The notes beneath the pieces were generated by a model. That model did not search any database and was not told where the DNA came from. It saw only the letters and a program-made list of their open reading frames with translations. Position numbers and translations under genes: made by a program. Below are positions 8,074 to 16,878 of a DNA stretch of 64,000 nucleotides, piece by piece. Every line of letters begins with the position of its first letter. Within the stretch, counting starts at the first letter, position 1. The stretch is taken from assembly GCA_905221545.1 (NCBI GenBank), contig CAJNDO010000007.1:62001-126000 (forward strand). Direction: 5' to 3'. The DNA comes from a bacterium (GTDB lineage Bacteria > Bacillota > Bacilli > Lactobacillales > Streptococcaceae).

Positions 8074-8787
8074 CTACAATAACTTTTTCTGTTCAAGATT
8101 TTTTCTAGTTGAGCTTGGTTCAGCTTGACCAAACTGTTCTGCTAGGCGCTGACTCCAGCTTGTAGTTGCACGCGCCCCAGCATAGTCAGCCTGTATACGG
8201 TCATAAGCTTCAATCACATCAACGGTTTGCTCCTGATATTCTTCCTCAAATACCACTTGATTCAATGGCAAGCGAGGTTTGACTTCATGTTCTTCATTTG
8301 GAAGACCCAGTGCCATCCCAAAAACTGGATAAGTATAGTCAGGCAGGCTAAAGAGCTCTGCCACTTCTTCTGACTTGTAACGAACCAAGCCAATGATGAC
8401 ACCGCCATAGCCCAAGCTTTCAGCCGCCAGCAGGGCATTTTGACCAGCAAGGGCCGCATCGACCGAACTAATCAAGAGGCCTTCCACACCTTGAGGTTGG
8501 AATGAGTCAGTATGAAGTCGGGCTCCCTTTTCCGCTCGGTTCAAATCTCCGACAAAGAGAAGGAAAACAGCTGACTGGCGAATGGCTTCTTGAGGCACCA
8601 ATTCATACAAGGCATCTTTCTTTTCTTGACTTCGTACCACAATCACAGAGTAGGATTGGAAATTCTTCCAAGACGAGGCCATTTGGGCTGCTGTCAGGAT
8701 TTCAGTCAAGTCTTCCTGAGGAAGGGCCTGCTCCTTAAATCTTCGAACAGACTTATGAGCTTTCATCAGTTTAATCGTTTCTGTCAT
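8074..8787 (-). CDS. NADPH-dependent nitroreductase (NfsA-like)
   Basis: A 237-residue FMN-dependent oxidoreductase of the nitroreductase superfamily, which reduces nitro compounds, quinones or flavins with NAD(P)H. The FMN-binding start HKSVRRFKEQALP (residues 11-23), the QMASSWKNFQSYSVIVV segment and the VDAALAGQNALLAAESLGYGGVIIGLVR stretch (in parts, near residues 109-136) are typical of the NfsA/FRP group. Its start overlaps the dnaI stop by 4 bases (ATGA), suggesting co-translation. The physiological substrate cannot be told from sequence. Confidence 0.88.
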   Translation of the reverse strand: MTETIKLMKAHKSVRRFKEQALPQEDLTEILTAAQMASSWKNFQSYSVIVVRSQEKKDALYELVPQEAIRQSAVFLLFVGDLNRAEKGARLHTDSFQPQGVEGLLISSVDAALAGQNALLAAESLGYGGVIIGLVRYKSEEVAELFSLPDYTYPVFGMALGLPNEEHEVKPRLPLNQVVFEEEYQEQTVDVIEAYDRIQADYAGARATTSWSQRLAEQFGQAEPSSTRKNLEQKKLL

Positions 8788-9680
8788 CGACGGTTTACTC
8801 CTTCTAAACGAGTCTCCTCAGCCAAATAACGGATGCGTTCCATGACGCGTCTGGCTTCCCAGGTTTCGTCATTTCCTTGTTTCCCTTTAGCAAAATGCTG
8901 CTCCAAATCTTCAAAGTTGAAGTTGGAAGTGAAAAAGGTCGGTAAATTTTCCTGCATCCGATATTGGAGAATAACCTGCAGAATTTCATCCCGCACCCAA
9001 GCTGTTGATTGTTCGGCACCAATATCATCTAAAATCAGGACTTCAGACAGCTTAATCTCATCCACCAAGTTCTTGACATTGCCATCACTGATGGCATTTT
9101 TGGCATCAATGACAAAGCTAGGATAGTGGAGAAGAGTGGATGAAACACCACGTTTTTCTGATAAATCATGGGCCAAGGCAGCCACCATGAAACTTTTACC
9201 CACACCAAAGTCTCCATATAAGTAAAGACCTTTTCGAATAGCTGGATATTGCTCCACGAAGGCTAGTAGCTTTTCAAAAACTGGCAAGCGTCCCAAATCA
9301 TCCAAGTCTACTTGGGCTAAACTAGCTTTCTTGAGACTGGCTGGCAGATTGATTAACTTGAGACGGTTCTTAATAGCCGCTTCTTTTTCAGCCGCAATTA
9401 GTTCAGGAGTTTCTTCATAAGAAACATCCGCATAACCATGATTCATAACCAAAATAGGCTTGTAGCCTTTGGCAATATAATCCATATCCCCACGGAGAAA
9501 CTTATCGCGCTCGGTGATGTATTGATTAAATTTGGAGATACTGCGATTCAATTCCTCTGGAGTAAGGGATTCTTGCTGGATAAAGGCCGCAACATCAGGA
9601 TCCTTCATGATTTTCTGAACCAAATCTTGATAGTGAAAACGGCTGGGTTGACGCTTGAGTACGTCTCCGACACTTTCCAT
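8784..9680 (-). CDS. dnaI: Primosomal protein DnaI (helicase loader)
   Basis: DnaI is the AAA+ loader that places the replicative helicase (DnaC in Gram-positive naming) on DNA. The 298 residues have an N-terminal helicase-interaction domain, Walker A GDFGVGKS (about residue 157), Walker B VLILDDIGAEQ (about 215) and a sensor stretch FFTSNFNFEDLE, followed by an arginine-rich box. The gene directly follows dnaB (1 base apart) in the usual dnaB-dnaI order, so both are made together for primosome assembly at oriC and restarted forks. Confidence 0.95.
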   Translation of the reverse strand: MESVGDVLKRQPSRFHYQDLVQKIMKDPDVAAFIQQESLTPEELNRSISKFNQYITERDKFLRGDMDYIAKGYKPILVMNHGYADVSYEETPELIAAEKEAAIKNRLKLINLPASLKKASLAQVDLDDLGRLPVFEKLLAFVEQYPAIRKGLYLYGDFGVGKSFMVAALAHDLSEKRGVSSTLLHYPSFVIDAKNAISDGNVKNLVDEIKLSEVLILDDIGAEQSTAWVRDEILQVILQYRMQENLPTFFTSNFNFEDLEQHFAKGKQGNDETWEARRVMERIRYLAEETRLEGVNRR

Positions 9681-10850
9681 CTAATCTCCTCCTTTTTCTA
9701 ATCGAGCTAATAGTTCTTGTTTCTTACGTTCTAGTTCCAGACGAGTTTCCTCGCTGGTTTCATTTTTATAATCTGGATTGCTCCATTTGGGTACATTGGA
9801 CTTGGCAGGACTGGGATTACTGCTTTTTTGAGCCTGGCTCTTCTGCCCTCGCTCACGGATGCGCAAGACTGCCTCTTCTGCTGAATGAATCTTTTGATAG
9901 GCATAGTCATTGGCCACTTTCATGGCATATTTCTCATTGATATTTGCCGAATCCACCTTATTAAAGGTCAATAAAAGAATGATATTGATAACTTCATCCA
10001 GCAAGCCCAAGCCAGCCATCTGTTGCAAGAGTTCTCTTTCTGCTTGTGTAATGGTTCCCTTGCGTGTTTGCTTGATTTCTGCCAAGAACTGCAGGGCAGT
10101 CTTACTTTTGGCTTCTTTGATAATGGTTGCTTCCTTAGAACTAAAGTCAGAGGAAACCGGTTTTTGAGCAATTTTTTCCCGCATGCGTTTGGTTGAAATG
10201 ACCTGGGAAACGGCTGTTGACTTGGCCAATTGATAGGTCTCAAACCAAGTCCATTTCTTCTCCTCCGCAATGGCAAACAGATTCAATACATCGGACTGCT
10301 CATCCGCAAAACGCAGTCCATCTCGAGCCATGAGCTGACGAAAATGGTCCAAGTCAAAATCATTGGCCACTTTCTTCTTGAGACTAAGGTCTTCTTGACT
10401 TCCCAGTTCTGCCAAGTCTGGAAAGACTTGATTGAGTGAGACAGGTATTTCTTCTCCATCAGCACTTTCAACTTTCAAATCCTCCACAGCTGCATCACCA
10501 ATCTTTTTCTCCAAAAGCCTGCGATAAACAGGATGTTCTAAGAAATCTTGACTCGAAAGAGGAGCATGGATAACTATCTGATAGGTATCACCCTTTTGAT
10601 AGAGGGTCAAGAGATTGAAAGCAGATAGGATTTTCAAGGATTTTAAAAGTCTATCCATCCCAAAGTTGAGATGATTGAGAATGCTTGAAAAGAGGTATTC
10701 CTTTCTGCCATTATCCCAAAAACTAATCGTATAAAGATAAAGGCTCAGTGCCTCCTGACCGATAATCGGGAGGTAGCACTGTACCAGAGATGAGGTATCT
10801 TGCGACACCCGATTATTCTTTAGATAAGAAAAACGGTCAATTGGCTTCAT
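9681..10850 (-). CDS. dnaB: Replication initiation / membrane attachment protein DnaB
   Basis: This is the Gram-positive DnaB, a helicase-loading partner that acts between DnaD and DnaI, not the helicase itself. It is 389 residues long with two DnaB/DnaD-type helical domains. One is N-terminal (about 1-120) and one lies around residues 270-330 (LLQQMAGLGLLDEVINIIL, NEKYAMKVANDYAYQKI). The tail is polar and basic. It sits between nrdR and dnaI with 1-base gaps, the conserved nrdR-dnaB-dnaI order of streptococci. Confidence 0.94.
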   Translation of the reverse strand: MKPIDRFSYLKNNRVSQDTSSLVQCYLPIIGQEALSLYLYTISFWDNGRKEYLFSSILNHLNFGMDRLLKSLKILSAFNLLTLYQKGDTYQIVIHAPLSSQDFLEHPVYRRLLEKKIGDAAVEDLKVESADGEEIPVSLNQVFPDLAELGSQEDLSLKKKVANDFDLDHFRQLMARDGLRFADEQSDVLNLFAIAEEKKWTWFETYQLAKSTAVSQVISTKRMREKIAQKPVSSDFSSKEATIIKEAKSKTALQFLAEIKQTRKGTITQAERELLQQMAGLGLLDEVINIILLLTFNKVDSANINEKYAMKVANDYAYQKIHSAEEAVLRIRERGQKSQAQKSSNPSPAKSNVPKWSNPDYKNETSEETRLELERKKQELLARLEKGGD

Positions 10851-11324
10851 TTATCTTTCCTTTTTCTTTTTAGAGGACTGGGTGATTTGTTGGAGCAAGC
10901 TCTCTAACTCACTCACGTCCTTAAAGCTACGATAGACACTGGCAAAACGTACATAGGTAATCTCGTCCAATTCAGCCAACTCCTCCATGACGAGTGAACC
11001 AATGTCCTCACTTTGAATTTCATTTTCATTTCGACCACGGAGTTTCTGTTCGATACGATTGACTACCATGTTGATTTCATCACTTGACACAGGACGTTTC
11101 TGGGCTGAGCGGATAATCCCATTAAAGATTTTATCTCTGGAGAATTGTTCCCGTGTGCCATCTTTTTTAACAACAACTAAGGTTCTTTCTTCTACCCGTT
11201 CGTAGGTTGTAAAACGGTGCTGGCATTCGTCGCACTCACGTCTTCTACGAATGGTGTTCCCTTCTTCTGCTTGGCGACTATCGATAACACTTGACTTGGT
11301 AGCCCCACATTTTGGACAACGCAT
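10851..11324 (-). CDS. nrdR: Transcriptional repressor NrdR
   Basis: NrdR is the zinc-ribbon plus ATP-cone repressor of ribonucleotide reductase operons, sensing dATP/ATP. With the ATG at 11324 (GGAGGG 7 bases upstream) the protein is 157 residues, the usual length. The zinc ribbon is CPKC at residues 3-6 with the second Cys pair in CDECQHRF. The ATP-cone starts near [17 protein letters not shown] (about 50-66). A longer frame reaching 11384 has no ribosome site and would add residues before the invariant MRCPKC, so it is rejected. Confidence 0.96.
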
Positions 11325-11397
11325 CCTTTCCCTCCTTATCGTTTTCTTTTCATTATACCATTTTTTAAGCGATTCCCAAAACAATTCTTCTTTTTGC

Positions 11398-11426
11398 TTG
11401 ACAAGTTTTTTGTTTTGTTGTATTAT
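11398..11426 (+). promoter_or_regulatory. Promoter of the GntR-ABC operon
   Basis: TTGACA (11398-11403) and TATTAT (11421-11426) are 17 bases apart, 38 bases before the GntR start. The near-consensus elements suggest a strong promoter, probably repressed by the GntR protein it expresses. Confidence 0.75.
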
Positions 11427-11463
11427 TTAATTAAGACAAAAGGATAAAAGAAAGGAGAGCAAG

Positions 11464-11829
11464 ATGTCCTGGACATTTGACAATAAAAAACCCATTTATT
11501 TACAGATTATGGAGAAAATCAAGCTTCAGATTGTTTCCCATGCACTGGAACCCAATCAACAACTTCCAACCGTGAGAGAGTTAGCTAGCGAGGCTGGTGT
11601 CAATCCCAACACCATCCAAAGAGCCTTGTCAGACCTTGAACGAGAAGGATTTGTCTACAGCAAGCGCACAACTGGACGATTTGTGACTGAGGATAAGGAA
11701 CTGATCGCCCAATCTCGCAAACAACTATCAGAAGAACAATTGGAACACTTCGTTTCCTCCATGACCCATTTTGGCTATGAAAAAGAAGAACTACCAGGCG
11801 TAGTCGGCGATTATATTAAAGGAGTTTAA
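11464..11829 (+). CDS. GntR-family regulator, YtrA subfamily
   Basis: A 121-residue regulator with the winged helix of GntR proteins: PIYLQIMEKIKLQIVSH, then LPTVRELASEAGVNPNTIQRALS as the recognition helix region (about 36-60) and a wing near YSKRTTGRFV. The C-terminal part is only about 45 residues, which places it in the short YtrA subfamily that regulates adjacent ABC genes. AAAGGAGAGC precedes the ATG. The ABC ATPase starts 4 bases after its stop. It most likely represses its own operon. The inducer is unknown. Confidence 0.93.
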   Translation: MSWTFDNKKPIYLQIMEKIKLQIVSHALEPNQQLPTVRELASEAGVNPNTIQRALSDLEREGFVYSKRTTGRFVTEDKELIAQSRKQLSEEQLEHFVSSMTHFGYEKEELPGVVGDYIKGV

Positions 11830-11833
11830 GCCT

Positions 11834-12529
11834 ATGTCATTACTAGCATTTGAAAATGTATCCAAATCTTATGGAGCAACCCCAGCCCTTGAAAATGTTT
11901 CTCTTGACATCCCAGCTGGAAAAATTGTTGGTCTTCTTGGCCCAAACGGCTCAGGAAAAACAACCCTGATTAAACTAATCAATGGCCTCTTACAACCAGA
12001 TCAAGGACGTGTCCTCATCAACGACATGGACCCAAGCCCAGCAACCAAGGCTATCGTAGCTTATTTGCCGGATACAACCTATCTCAATGAACAAATGAAG
12101 GTCAAAGAAGCCCTTACCTACTTCAAGACCTTCTATAAAGATTTCAATCTTGAACGCGCCCATCATCTACTTGCAGATCTTGGCATTGATGAAAATAGTC
12201 GTCTCAAGAAACTATCAAAAGGAAACAAGGAAAAGGTACAACTGATTTTGGTTATGAGCCGTGATGCTCGTCTCTACGTTTTGGACGAACCCATTGGTGG
12301 GGTGGACCCAGCAGCCCGTGAGTATATCCTCAATACCATTATCAACAACTACTCCCCAACTTCTACTGTTTTGATTTCTACCCACTTGATTTCAGATATC
12401 GAGCCAATCTTGGATGAAATTGTCTTCCTAAAAGACGGAAAAGTCGTCCGTCAAGGCAATGTAGATGATATTCGTTACGAGTCAGGTGAATCCATTGACC
12501 AACTCTTCCGTCAGGAATTTAAGGCCTAA
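11834..12529 (+). CDS. ABC transporter ATP-binding protein (GntR operon)
   Basis: A 231-residue ATPase with Walker A GPNGSGKTT (about 36-44), a signature region LSKGNKEKVQL (a variant of LSGGQ), Walker B LYVLDEPIGG and H-loop ISTHLIS. It belongs to the YtrB / CcmA-like group that partners with ABC-2 type permeases, often in antibiotic or envelope-stress responses. The permease follows 15 bases later and the YtrA-type regulator precedes it, matching the ytr-like operon layout. Function beyond export or envelope defence is inference. Confidence 0.92.
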   Translation: MSLLAFENVSKSYGATPALENVSLDIPAGKIVGLLGPNGSGKTTLIKLINGLLQPDQGRVLINDMDPSPATKAIVAYLPDTTYLNEQMKVKEALTYFKTFYKDFNLERAHHLLADLGIDENSRLKKLSKGNKEKVQLILVMSRDARLYVLDEPIGGVDPAAREYILNTIINNYSPTSTVLISTHLISDIEPILDEIVFLKDGKVVRQGNVDDIRYESGESIDQLFRQEFKA

Positions 12530-12544
12530 GCAAAGGAGATTATT

Positions 12545-13312
12545 ATGTTTTGGAATTTAGTTCGCTACGAATTTAAAAATGTTAACAAGTGGTATTTAGC
12601 TCTTTATGGTGCTGTTCTAGTCCTTTCCATCCCCCTAGGAATGCAAGGACACTACTATTCTTATGTATCTTTCAAAGATAGCCAACCTTTCCTATTTGTC
12701 TTTCTAGCTCTCGTCTTTGGTGGCTTGATAATTACACTTGGGATTTCAACTCTTTTCTTGATTATCAAACGCTTCAAAGGTAGTGTCTATGACCGCCAAG
12801 GCTATCTGACTTTGACCTTGCCAGTTTCTGAGCACTATATCATCACAGCTAAATTAGTCGGAGCCTTCATCTGGTCTATACTTAGCACTGCTGTACTGGC
12901 TCTAAGTGCTTTTCTTATTGTGACTATAACGGTTCCAGAATGGATGTCAAATTATGACTTTATTCCACTTATAGGAACATACCTTCCTCAACTCTCTCTT
13001 GTGGGATTATCCTTCCTACTAAATACCATTTCTGGAATCCTCTGCATCTACTTGGCTATTTCCATCGGACAACTTTTCAACGAATACCGCACAGCACTAG
13101 CTGTTGCAGCCTATATTGGTATCCAAATCGTCATTGGATTTATTGAAGTCTTCTTCAATACCAGTACTAACTTCTATGTCAATTCACTTGCAGGATTTAA
13201 TGATAATTTCTATATGGGAGCAAGTACAGGCATTTTTGAAGAACTCATTTTCATAGCTATCTTTTATCTCGGAACCTACTATATCTTGAAAAACAAGGTT
13301 AATTTGCAATAG
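12545..13312 (+). CDS. ABC-2 type permease (GntR operon)
   Basis: A 255-residue membrane protein with six hydrophobic spans (about residues 17-34, 55-80, 103-128, 145-165, 178-198 and 228-248). It starts MFWNLVRYEFKNVNK, a form common in ABC-2 permeases with the amphipathic coupling helix at the N-terminus. It follows its ATPase by 15 bases with AAAGGAG before the ATG and is followed by a terminator, so the operon is regulator, ATPase, permease. The substrate is not known. Confidence 0.85.
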   Translation: MFWNLVRYEFKNVNKWYLALYGAVLVLSIPLGMQGHYYSYVSFKDSQPFLFVFLALVFGGLIITLGISTLFLIIKRFKGSVYDRQGYLTLTLPVSEHYIITAKLVGAFIWSILSTAVLALSAFLIVTITVPEWMSNYDFIPLIGTYLPQLSLVGLSFLLNTISGILCIYLAISIGQLFNEYRTALAVAAYIGIQIVIGFIEVFFNTSTNFYVNSLAGFNDNFYMGASTGIFEELIFIAIFYLGTYYILKNKVNLQ

Positions 13313-13316
13313 TTTT

Positions 13317-13351
13317 AAAGTCTAGCGACAAAAACTCGCTAGGCTTTTTTT
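13317..13351 (+). terminator. Terminator of the GntR-ABC operon
   Basis: AGTCTAGCGA and TCGCTAGGCT form a 10-bp hairpin with one mismatch around CAAAAAC, followed by TTTTTTTGTT, directly after the permease stop. Confidence 0.85.
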
Positions 13352-13450
13352 GTTCTCAGTACTTACATTTTTATATGAAGCATTTGAGATAAAGGAGTAT
13401 AATAATTTTAAAACTGATTACATATATATCGATAAGGAGGTCAACTCTTT

Positions 13451-14998
13451 ATGCTGAGAAGATTTGTTGCTAAGAAGCACCTCATACTTTACTTCTTTTC
13501 TATTGCCATTACTTGGCTGGAAGCGATTATCACGCCAGCCCTTGTTCAAAATATTGTTGCTAGTTTTACCAATCAAGAACTAGGACTTCTTTGGAAAGTT
13601 CTGATTCTAGGAATCCTTGGAAACCTCATTCTCTTACTGGGTTTGGCTGGAAAACGCTATTACTACGCCCGTTTGATTACTGACTTCAAATATGGAATCA
13701 AGAGTGCTATTTTCAAGCGATTTTTAAACAGTTATGAGATTGATGAAAAGGATATTTTGTCCGATATAGAAAACGACGCCAAGCAACTAGAAGAAAGCTA
13801 TATTGAGCCAATGGTTATCATTATTTCTTCTCTTGGTTTCACCACTGTGTCCATTCTCTATGCCCTATGGACCAATTTTTACCTGGGCTTGATTTTCATC
13901 CTCTTCTACTCCTTTCCTGTCCTCTGCAGTGCTATCGGATCAAAGCGTTTGGACGCACTTTCTGAAAAGCGGTCAACTATTGACCAGAGCTACTTATCAA
14001 GCTTGACAAATTTTATTGGTGGCAGCCAACAAATTCGCCATTATCAGGGACAAGACTTCTTTTTTGCTCGCTACCAGAAACAATTACAAACCAGTCTGGA
14101 TGCCGAAATCAACTATGAAAAGCAACGAACTTTAAACAGTCTTTTTATCAATAGCATCGATGCCTTTTGCTCCGTAACACCTATTGTCATCGGTGGCTTT
14201 ATGACCTACTATAATTATTTAGATGCGGCGAGTTTTGTGGCCATCTATCTGGTTTCCCATAATATCGGCTATCAATTCCAAGAGTTGGCCTACTTCACCA
14301 ACACCCGAAAAGCGACTCGAACTCTTCTCAACAAATACCAAAAACTTTTGAGCCAACCTGATTCCATCTCGCCTAGAAACATAGAAAATATTTTCCCTAT
14401 CCAACTTGACACCATCTGCCTTGAAAAAGAGGGGAATATCCTCCTGTCTCCGATTTCCATGCACATCAAGCAAGGAGAAAAAATTGCTATTATCGGGGAA
14501 AGTGGTTCTGGTAAGACGACACTGCTCAATATCATTCATGGAGAAGAGACACCGACAAGTGGACAGATTAGCTTTGCTGGTCAAAACCTGTCCCGTCAAG
14601 AAATCACAAGCATTAGTTCCTATATCCTCCAAGATAGCCATTACTTTGACACGCTCTCTCTAGAAGACAATATCCTTCTAGGACTGGATAAAAAACAAGA
14701 GACTTTAAATCATGTCCTCAAAAAAACAGGATTAGAACATTTGAAAAATCGCCCCCTCAGTAATGACAGTCTATCTGGTGGCGAGAAACAACGCCTAGAA
14801 ATTGCTCGCGCCCTCTACCACGATAGCCAACTCATCTTAGCAGATGAGATCAAGGCCAATCTTGACTTGGAAAATAGCAAAAAGATTAGTGACCTGCTCT
14901 TCTCCCTACCTCAAACAGTCATTGAAGTCATTCACCACTACACAGAAGAAGACTTAAAACACTATGACCAAGTCATTCACCTAAGCAAAGAAAAGTAG
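13451..14998 (+). CDS. ABC exporter, fused membrane and ATPase domains
   Basis: A 515-residue half-transporter. The first 300 residues hold about five to six membrane spans (for example 12-35, 50-72, 122-165 and 235-265) of an ABC exporter fold. The C-terminal ATPase has Walker A GESGSGKTT (about 350), signature LSGGEKQRLEIARAL, Walker B LILADEI and H-loop VIHHY. It is shorter than most half-exporters (about 580), mainly in the loops. AAGGAGG lies 10 bases before the ATG. It stands alone between two terminators, so it probably acts as a homodimer. The substrate is unknown; a drug or peptide is plausible. Confidence 0.9.
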   Translation: MLRRFVAKKHLILYFFSIAITWLEAIITPALVQNIVASFTNQELGLLWKVLILGILGNLILLLGLAGKRYYYARLITDFKYGIKSAIFKRFLNSYEIDEKDILSDIENDAKQLEESYIEPMVIIISSLGFTTVSILYALWTNFYLGLIFILFYSFPVLCSAIGSKRLDALSEKRSTIDQSYLSSLTNFIGGSQQIRHYQGQDFFFARYQKQLQTSLDAEINYEKQRTLNSLFINSIDAFCSVTPIVIGGFMTYYNYLDAASFVAIYLVSHNIGYQFQELAYFTNTRKATRTLLNKYQKLLSQPDSISPRNIENIFPIQLDTICLEKEGNILLSPISMHIKQGEKIAIIGESGSGKTTLLNIIHGEETPTSGQISFAGQNLSRQEITSISSYILQDSHYFDTLSLEDNILLGLDKKQETLNHVLKKTGLEHLKNRPLSNDSLSGGEKQRLEIARALYHDSQLILADEIKANLDLENSKKISDLLFSLPQTVIEVIHHYTEEDLKHYDQVIHLSKEK

Positions 14999-15017
14999 TG
15001 CTCTATCACATACGATT

Positions 15018-15054
15018 TTAAAAAGCAAGGAACTCAAATTCCTTGCTTTTTAAC
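15018..15054. terminator. Bidirectional terminator
   Basis: AAAAAGCAAGGAA and TTCCTTGCTTTTT pair perfectly around CTCAAA. The hairpin serves the exporter gene on the plus strand and lrgB on the minus strand; the lrgB stop codon (15050-15052) lies within the T-run. Confidence 0.9.
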
Positions 15055-15745
15055 TCAATATCAAACTGGCTACAATGGGGCTGACAAAGACATAGAGAAT
15101 ACCGGTGACACCGATAGCCAAACCACCCATAGCTCCTGCTACAGAACCGTATCGAAAAGCTGTGCCTGTTCCGACTGCGTGACCTGTCCCTCCAAGGGAA
15201 AGGCCAACAGCTACTGGATCATCTATTTTCAACCACTTCAAAAGGGTTGGGCCGATGACACTGGTTAAAATCCCAGTCGCCACCACAACCACCAAGGTCA
15301 CAGTCGTCAAACCTTGCAATTTTTCTGTGATTCCCACTGCCATAGCAGTTGTTACTGACTTAGGAAAGAGTGAAATGGCTAGGAAAAAGTCCATTCCAAA
15401 AATCTTAGCTACAAGGGCTGTGAAAGAGGTATTGACAACTACTGCTAGTAGACTACCAAAGAGAATACTCCGTGCATGGTGCTTCATCAAGTGAAAACTC
15501 TTATAAAGCGGAATCCCTAGAGCAACAGTCGATGGGACAATCAAGTTGTTTAGATAAACCCCACCTTGGTAGTAATCTTGGTAAGAAATACCTGTCACCT
15601 TTAGAAAGATGATAATGAAAACAGCTGACAAAAGCAAGGGCGTTGTCAATGGATGGGGAAAACGTCTGTAAATCAGCATTCCCACTAGATAGGCTAGGAT
15701 AGACAGGGCAAGCCCAAACAGGGGATTGGAAACAAATTCACTCAT
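15050..15745 (-). CDS. lrgB: LrgB/CidB-family membrane protein
   Basis: A 231-residue polytopic protein of the LrgB family, thought to act with LrgA/CidA in controlling murein hydrolase activity and in pyruvate or metabolite transport. Recognisable are PLTTPLLLSAVFII, FGSLLAVVVNTSFTALVAK, PKSVTTAMAVGITEKLQG and SLGGTGHAVGTGTAFRYGS, the last a conserved signature near residue 185. It overlaps the lrgA stop by 4 bases. Streptococcal lrgAB is usually under LytST control; no lytST is present in this window. Confidence 0.92.
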   Translation of the reverse strand: MSEFVSNPLFGLALSILAYLVGMLIYRRFPHPLTTPLLLSAVFIIIFLKVTGISYQDYYQGGVYLNNLIVPSTVALGIPLYKSFHLMKHHARSILFGSLLAVVVNTSFTALVAKIFGMDFFLAISLFPKSVTTAMAVGITEKLQGLTTVTLVVVVATGILTSVIGPTLLKWLKIDDPVAVGLSLGGTGHAVGTGTAFRYGSVAGAMGGLAIGVTGILYVFVSPIVASLILS

Positions 15746-16116
15746 TTGGCATCTCCTTTCTCATAATCTCCCTCAAACCGTCTCTTGATGAACTGAACTA
15801 CCAAGGCTATGAGGATAATATTGATGACTGCTGCAAAAAAGACAATCAAAACAATTGGCAAAAGATAGGGAGCAATCACATCAAACTTTTCCATGATTCC
15901 CACTGCTGGCGGCAAAAAGAGAATGGTCATATTGGCCAGCAAGAAATTCCCAACCATGTTGACATGTCTGGTTCTCAGCCACTTGAACTCTAGGGCTAGA
16001 AAGAGAATAATCAAACCGATAATACTGCCTGGGATGGGCAAATGAAAGAAACTGGAAATCCCCTCTCCGATTAGAGAAATCACAAAGAGAATCATTAATT
16101 GAACATATAATTTCAT
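15742..16116 (-). CDS. lrgA: LrgA/CidA-family holin-like protein
   Basis: With the ATG at 16116 (GGAG 6 bases upstream) the protein is 124 residues with four hydrophobic spans. It contains the family motif LPIPGSIIGLIILFLAL near residue 30 and a FLLANMTILFLPPAVGIM stretch. The family is holin-like and pairs with LrgB. An ATG at 16146 would add ten residues but lacks a ribosome site. The operon is preceded by about 170 bases in which I see no recognisable element apart from the promoter of the divergent MarR gene. Confidence 0.9.
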   Translation of the reverse strand: MKLYVQLMILFVISLIGEGISSFFHLPIPGSIIGLIILFLALEFKWLRTRHVNMVGNFLLANMTILFLPPAVGIMEKFDVIAPYLLPIVLIVFFAAVINIILIALVVQFIKRRFEGDYEKGDAK

Positions 16117-16282
16117 CCTAAACTCCACGAAATAGACTTCTTGCATACCAGTTTACTCTTTTTTCAGAAAATTTCAAGGAAATGCATAAGAGTTGATGAA
16201 AATTAGAGAAGAAAGGGGATGCAGGCAATTGAAGACTAGCATAAACAGGCGTAATTGAGGATAAAAGATTTCATCATCCTTC

Positions 16283-16325
16283 TTGCCAGCCTTCTTGAAA
16301 AGTAGTATAATTATTGCATGCGCAA
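16283..16325 (+). promoter_or_regulatory. MarR gene promoter with TTGC-N4-GCAA operator
   Basis: TTGCCA (16283-16288), 17 bases, then TATAAT (16306-16311) form a strong promoter. Directly on the expected start point lies TTGCATGCGCAA (16314-16325), an inverted repeat. The same motif followed by TCAT occurs at 16798 before the next transcription unit, so it is probably the operator of the MarR protein encoded here. Confidence 0.75.
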
Positions 16326-16398
16326 TCATCTTGTGATGCAGAAATTGTCCGTGAATGGACTTTCTTCTATTTACGACTCTAAAAAGAAAGGAGATACT

Positions 16399-16779
16399 AT
16401 GACCTATTTGGAAAAATGGTTTGACTTCAATCGGCGTCAGAAAGAAATCGAAGGTCTCTTAGAAGAGACCATTGCCCAGCAGAGTGACCAAAGTCTGACC
16501 TTGAAAGAGTTTTACCTGCTCTACTATCTGGACTTGGCACAAGAAAAATCTCTACGCCAGATTGACCTGCCAGACAAACTTCATCTGAGCCCGAGCGCTG
16601 TTTCTCGGATGGTGGCTCGCTTAGAAGCTAAAAATTGCGGTCTACTTAGTCGCAGGTGTTGTGATCAAGATAGGCGTTCTAGTTTTATCTGCCTGACAGG
16701 TGATGGGCAAAAGACACTGGCCTCTCTACAGAAAGCTGTCGAAGAAAGCTTAGAAACTGGTTTGGATTTCTTGATTTAA
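16399..16779 (+). CDS. MarR-family transcriptional regulator
   Basis: A 126-residue winged-helix regulator. The recognition region LHLSPSAVSRMVARLEAKNC (about 64-83) and the wing RRCCDQDRRSSFICLTGDGQ are typical of MarR. Three cysteines near the wing (one in KNCGLL, two in RRCCDQ) could allow redox sensing, which would suit its neighbourhood with thioredoxin. That is inference. The ATG at 16399 has AAAGGAG upstream; an upstream frame from 16318 overlaps the operator and is unlikely to be translated. It is followed by a second copy of the operator and the trxA unit. Confidence 0.88.
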   Translation: MTYLEKWFDFNRRQKEIEGLLEETIAQQSDQSLTLKEFYLLYYLDLAQEKSLRQIDLPDKLHLSPSAVSRMVARLEAKNCGLLSRRCCDQDRRSSFICLTGDGQKTLASLQKAVEESLETGLDFLI

Positions 16780-16797
16780 GATGATTTTAGAAAAAAG

Positions 16798-16847
16798 TTG
16801 CGTGCGCAATCATTTTTCTTGACATTCTCTTTTACAAAGAGTAAAAT
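16798..16847 (+). promoter_or_regulatory. Promoter and operator of the DUF4649-trxA unit
   Basis: TTGACA (16819-16824) and TAAAAT (16842-16847) are 17 bases apart. TTGCGTGCGCAA (16798-16809), the same inverted repeat as at 16314, lies 9 bases upstream of the -35. This position would suit activation or modulation rather than simple steric repression. Confidence 0.75.
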
Positions 16848-16878
16848 AAAGTCATCATTAAACAAAGGAGTTTTTTAA

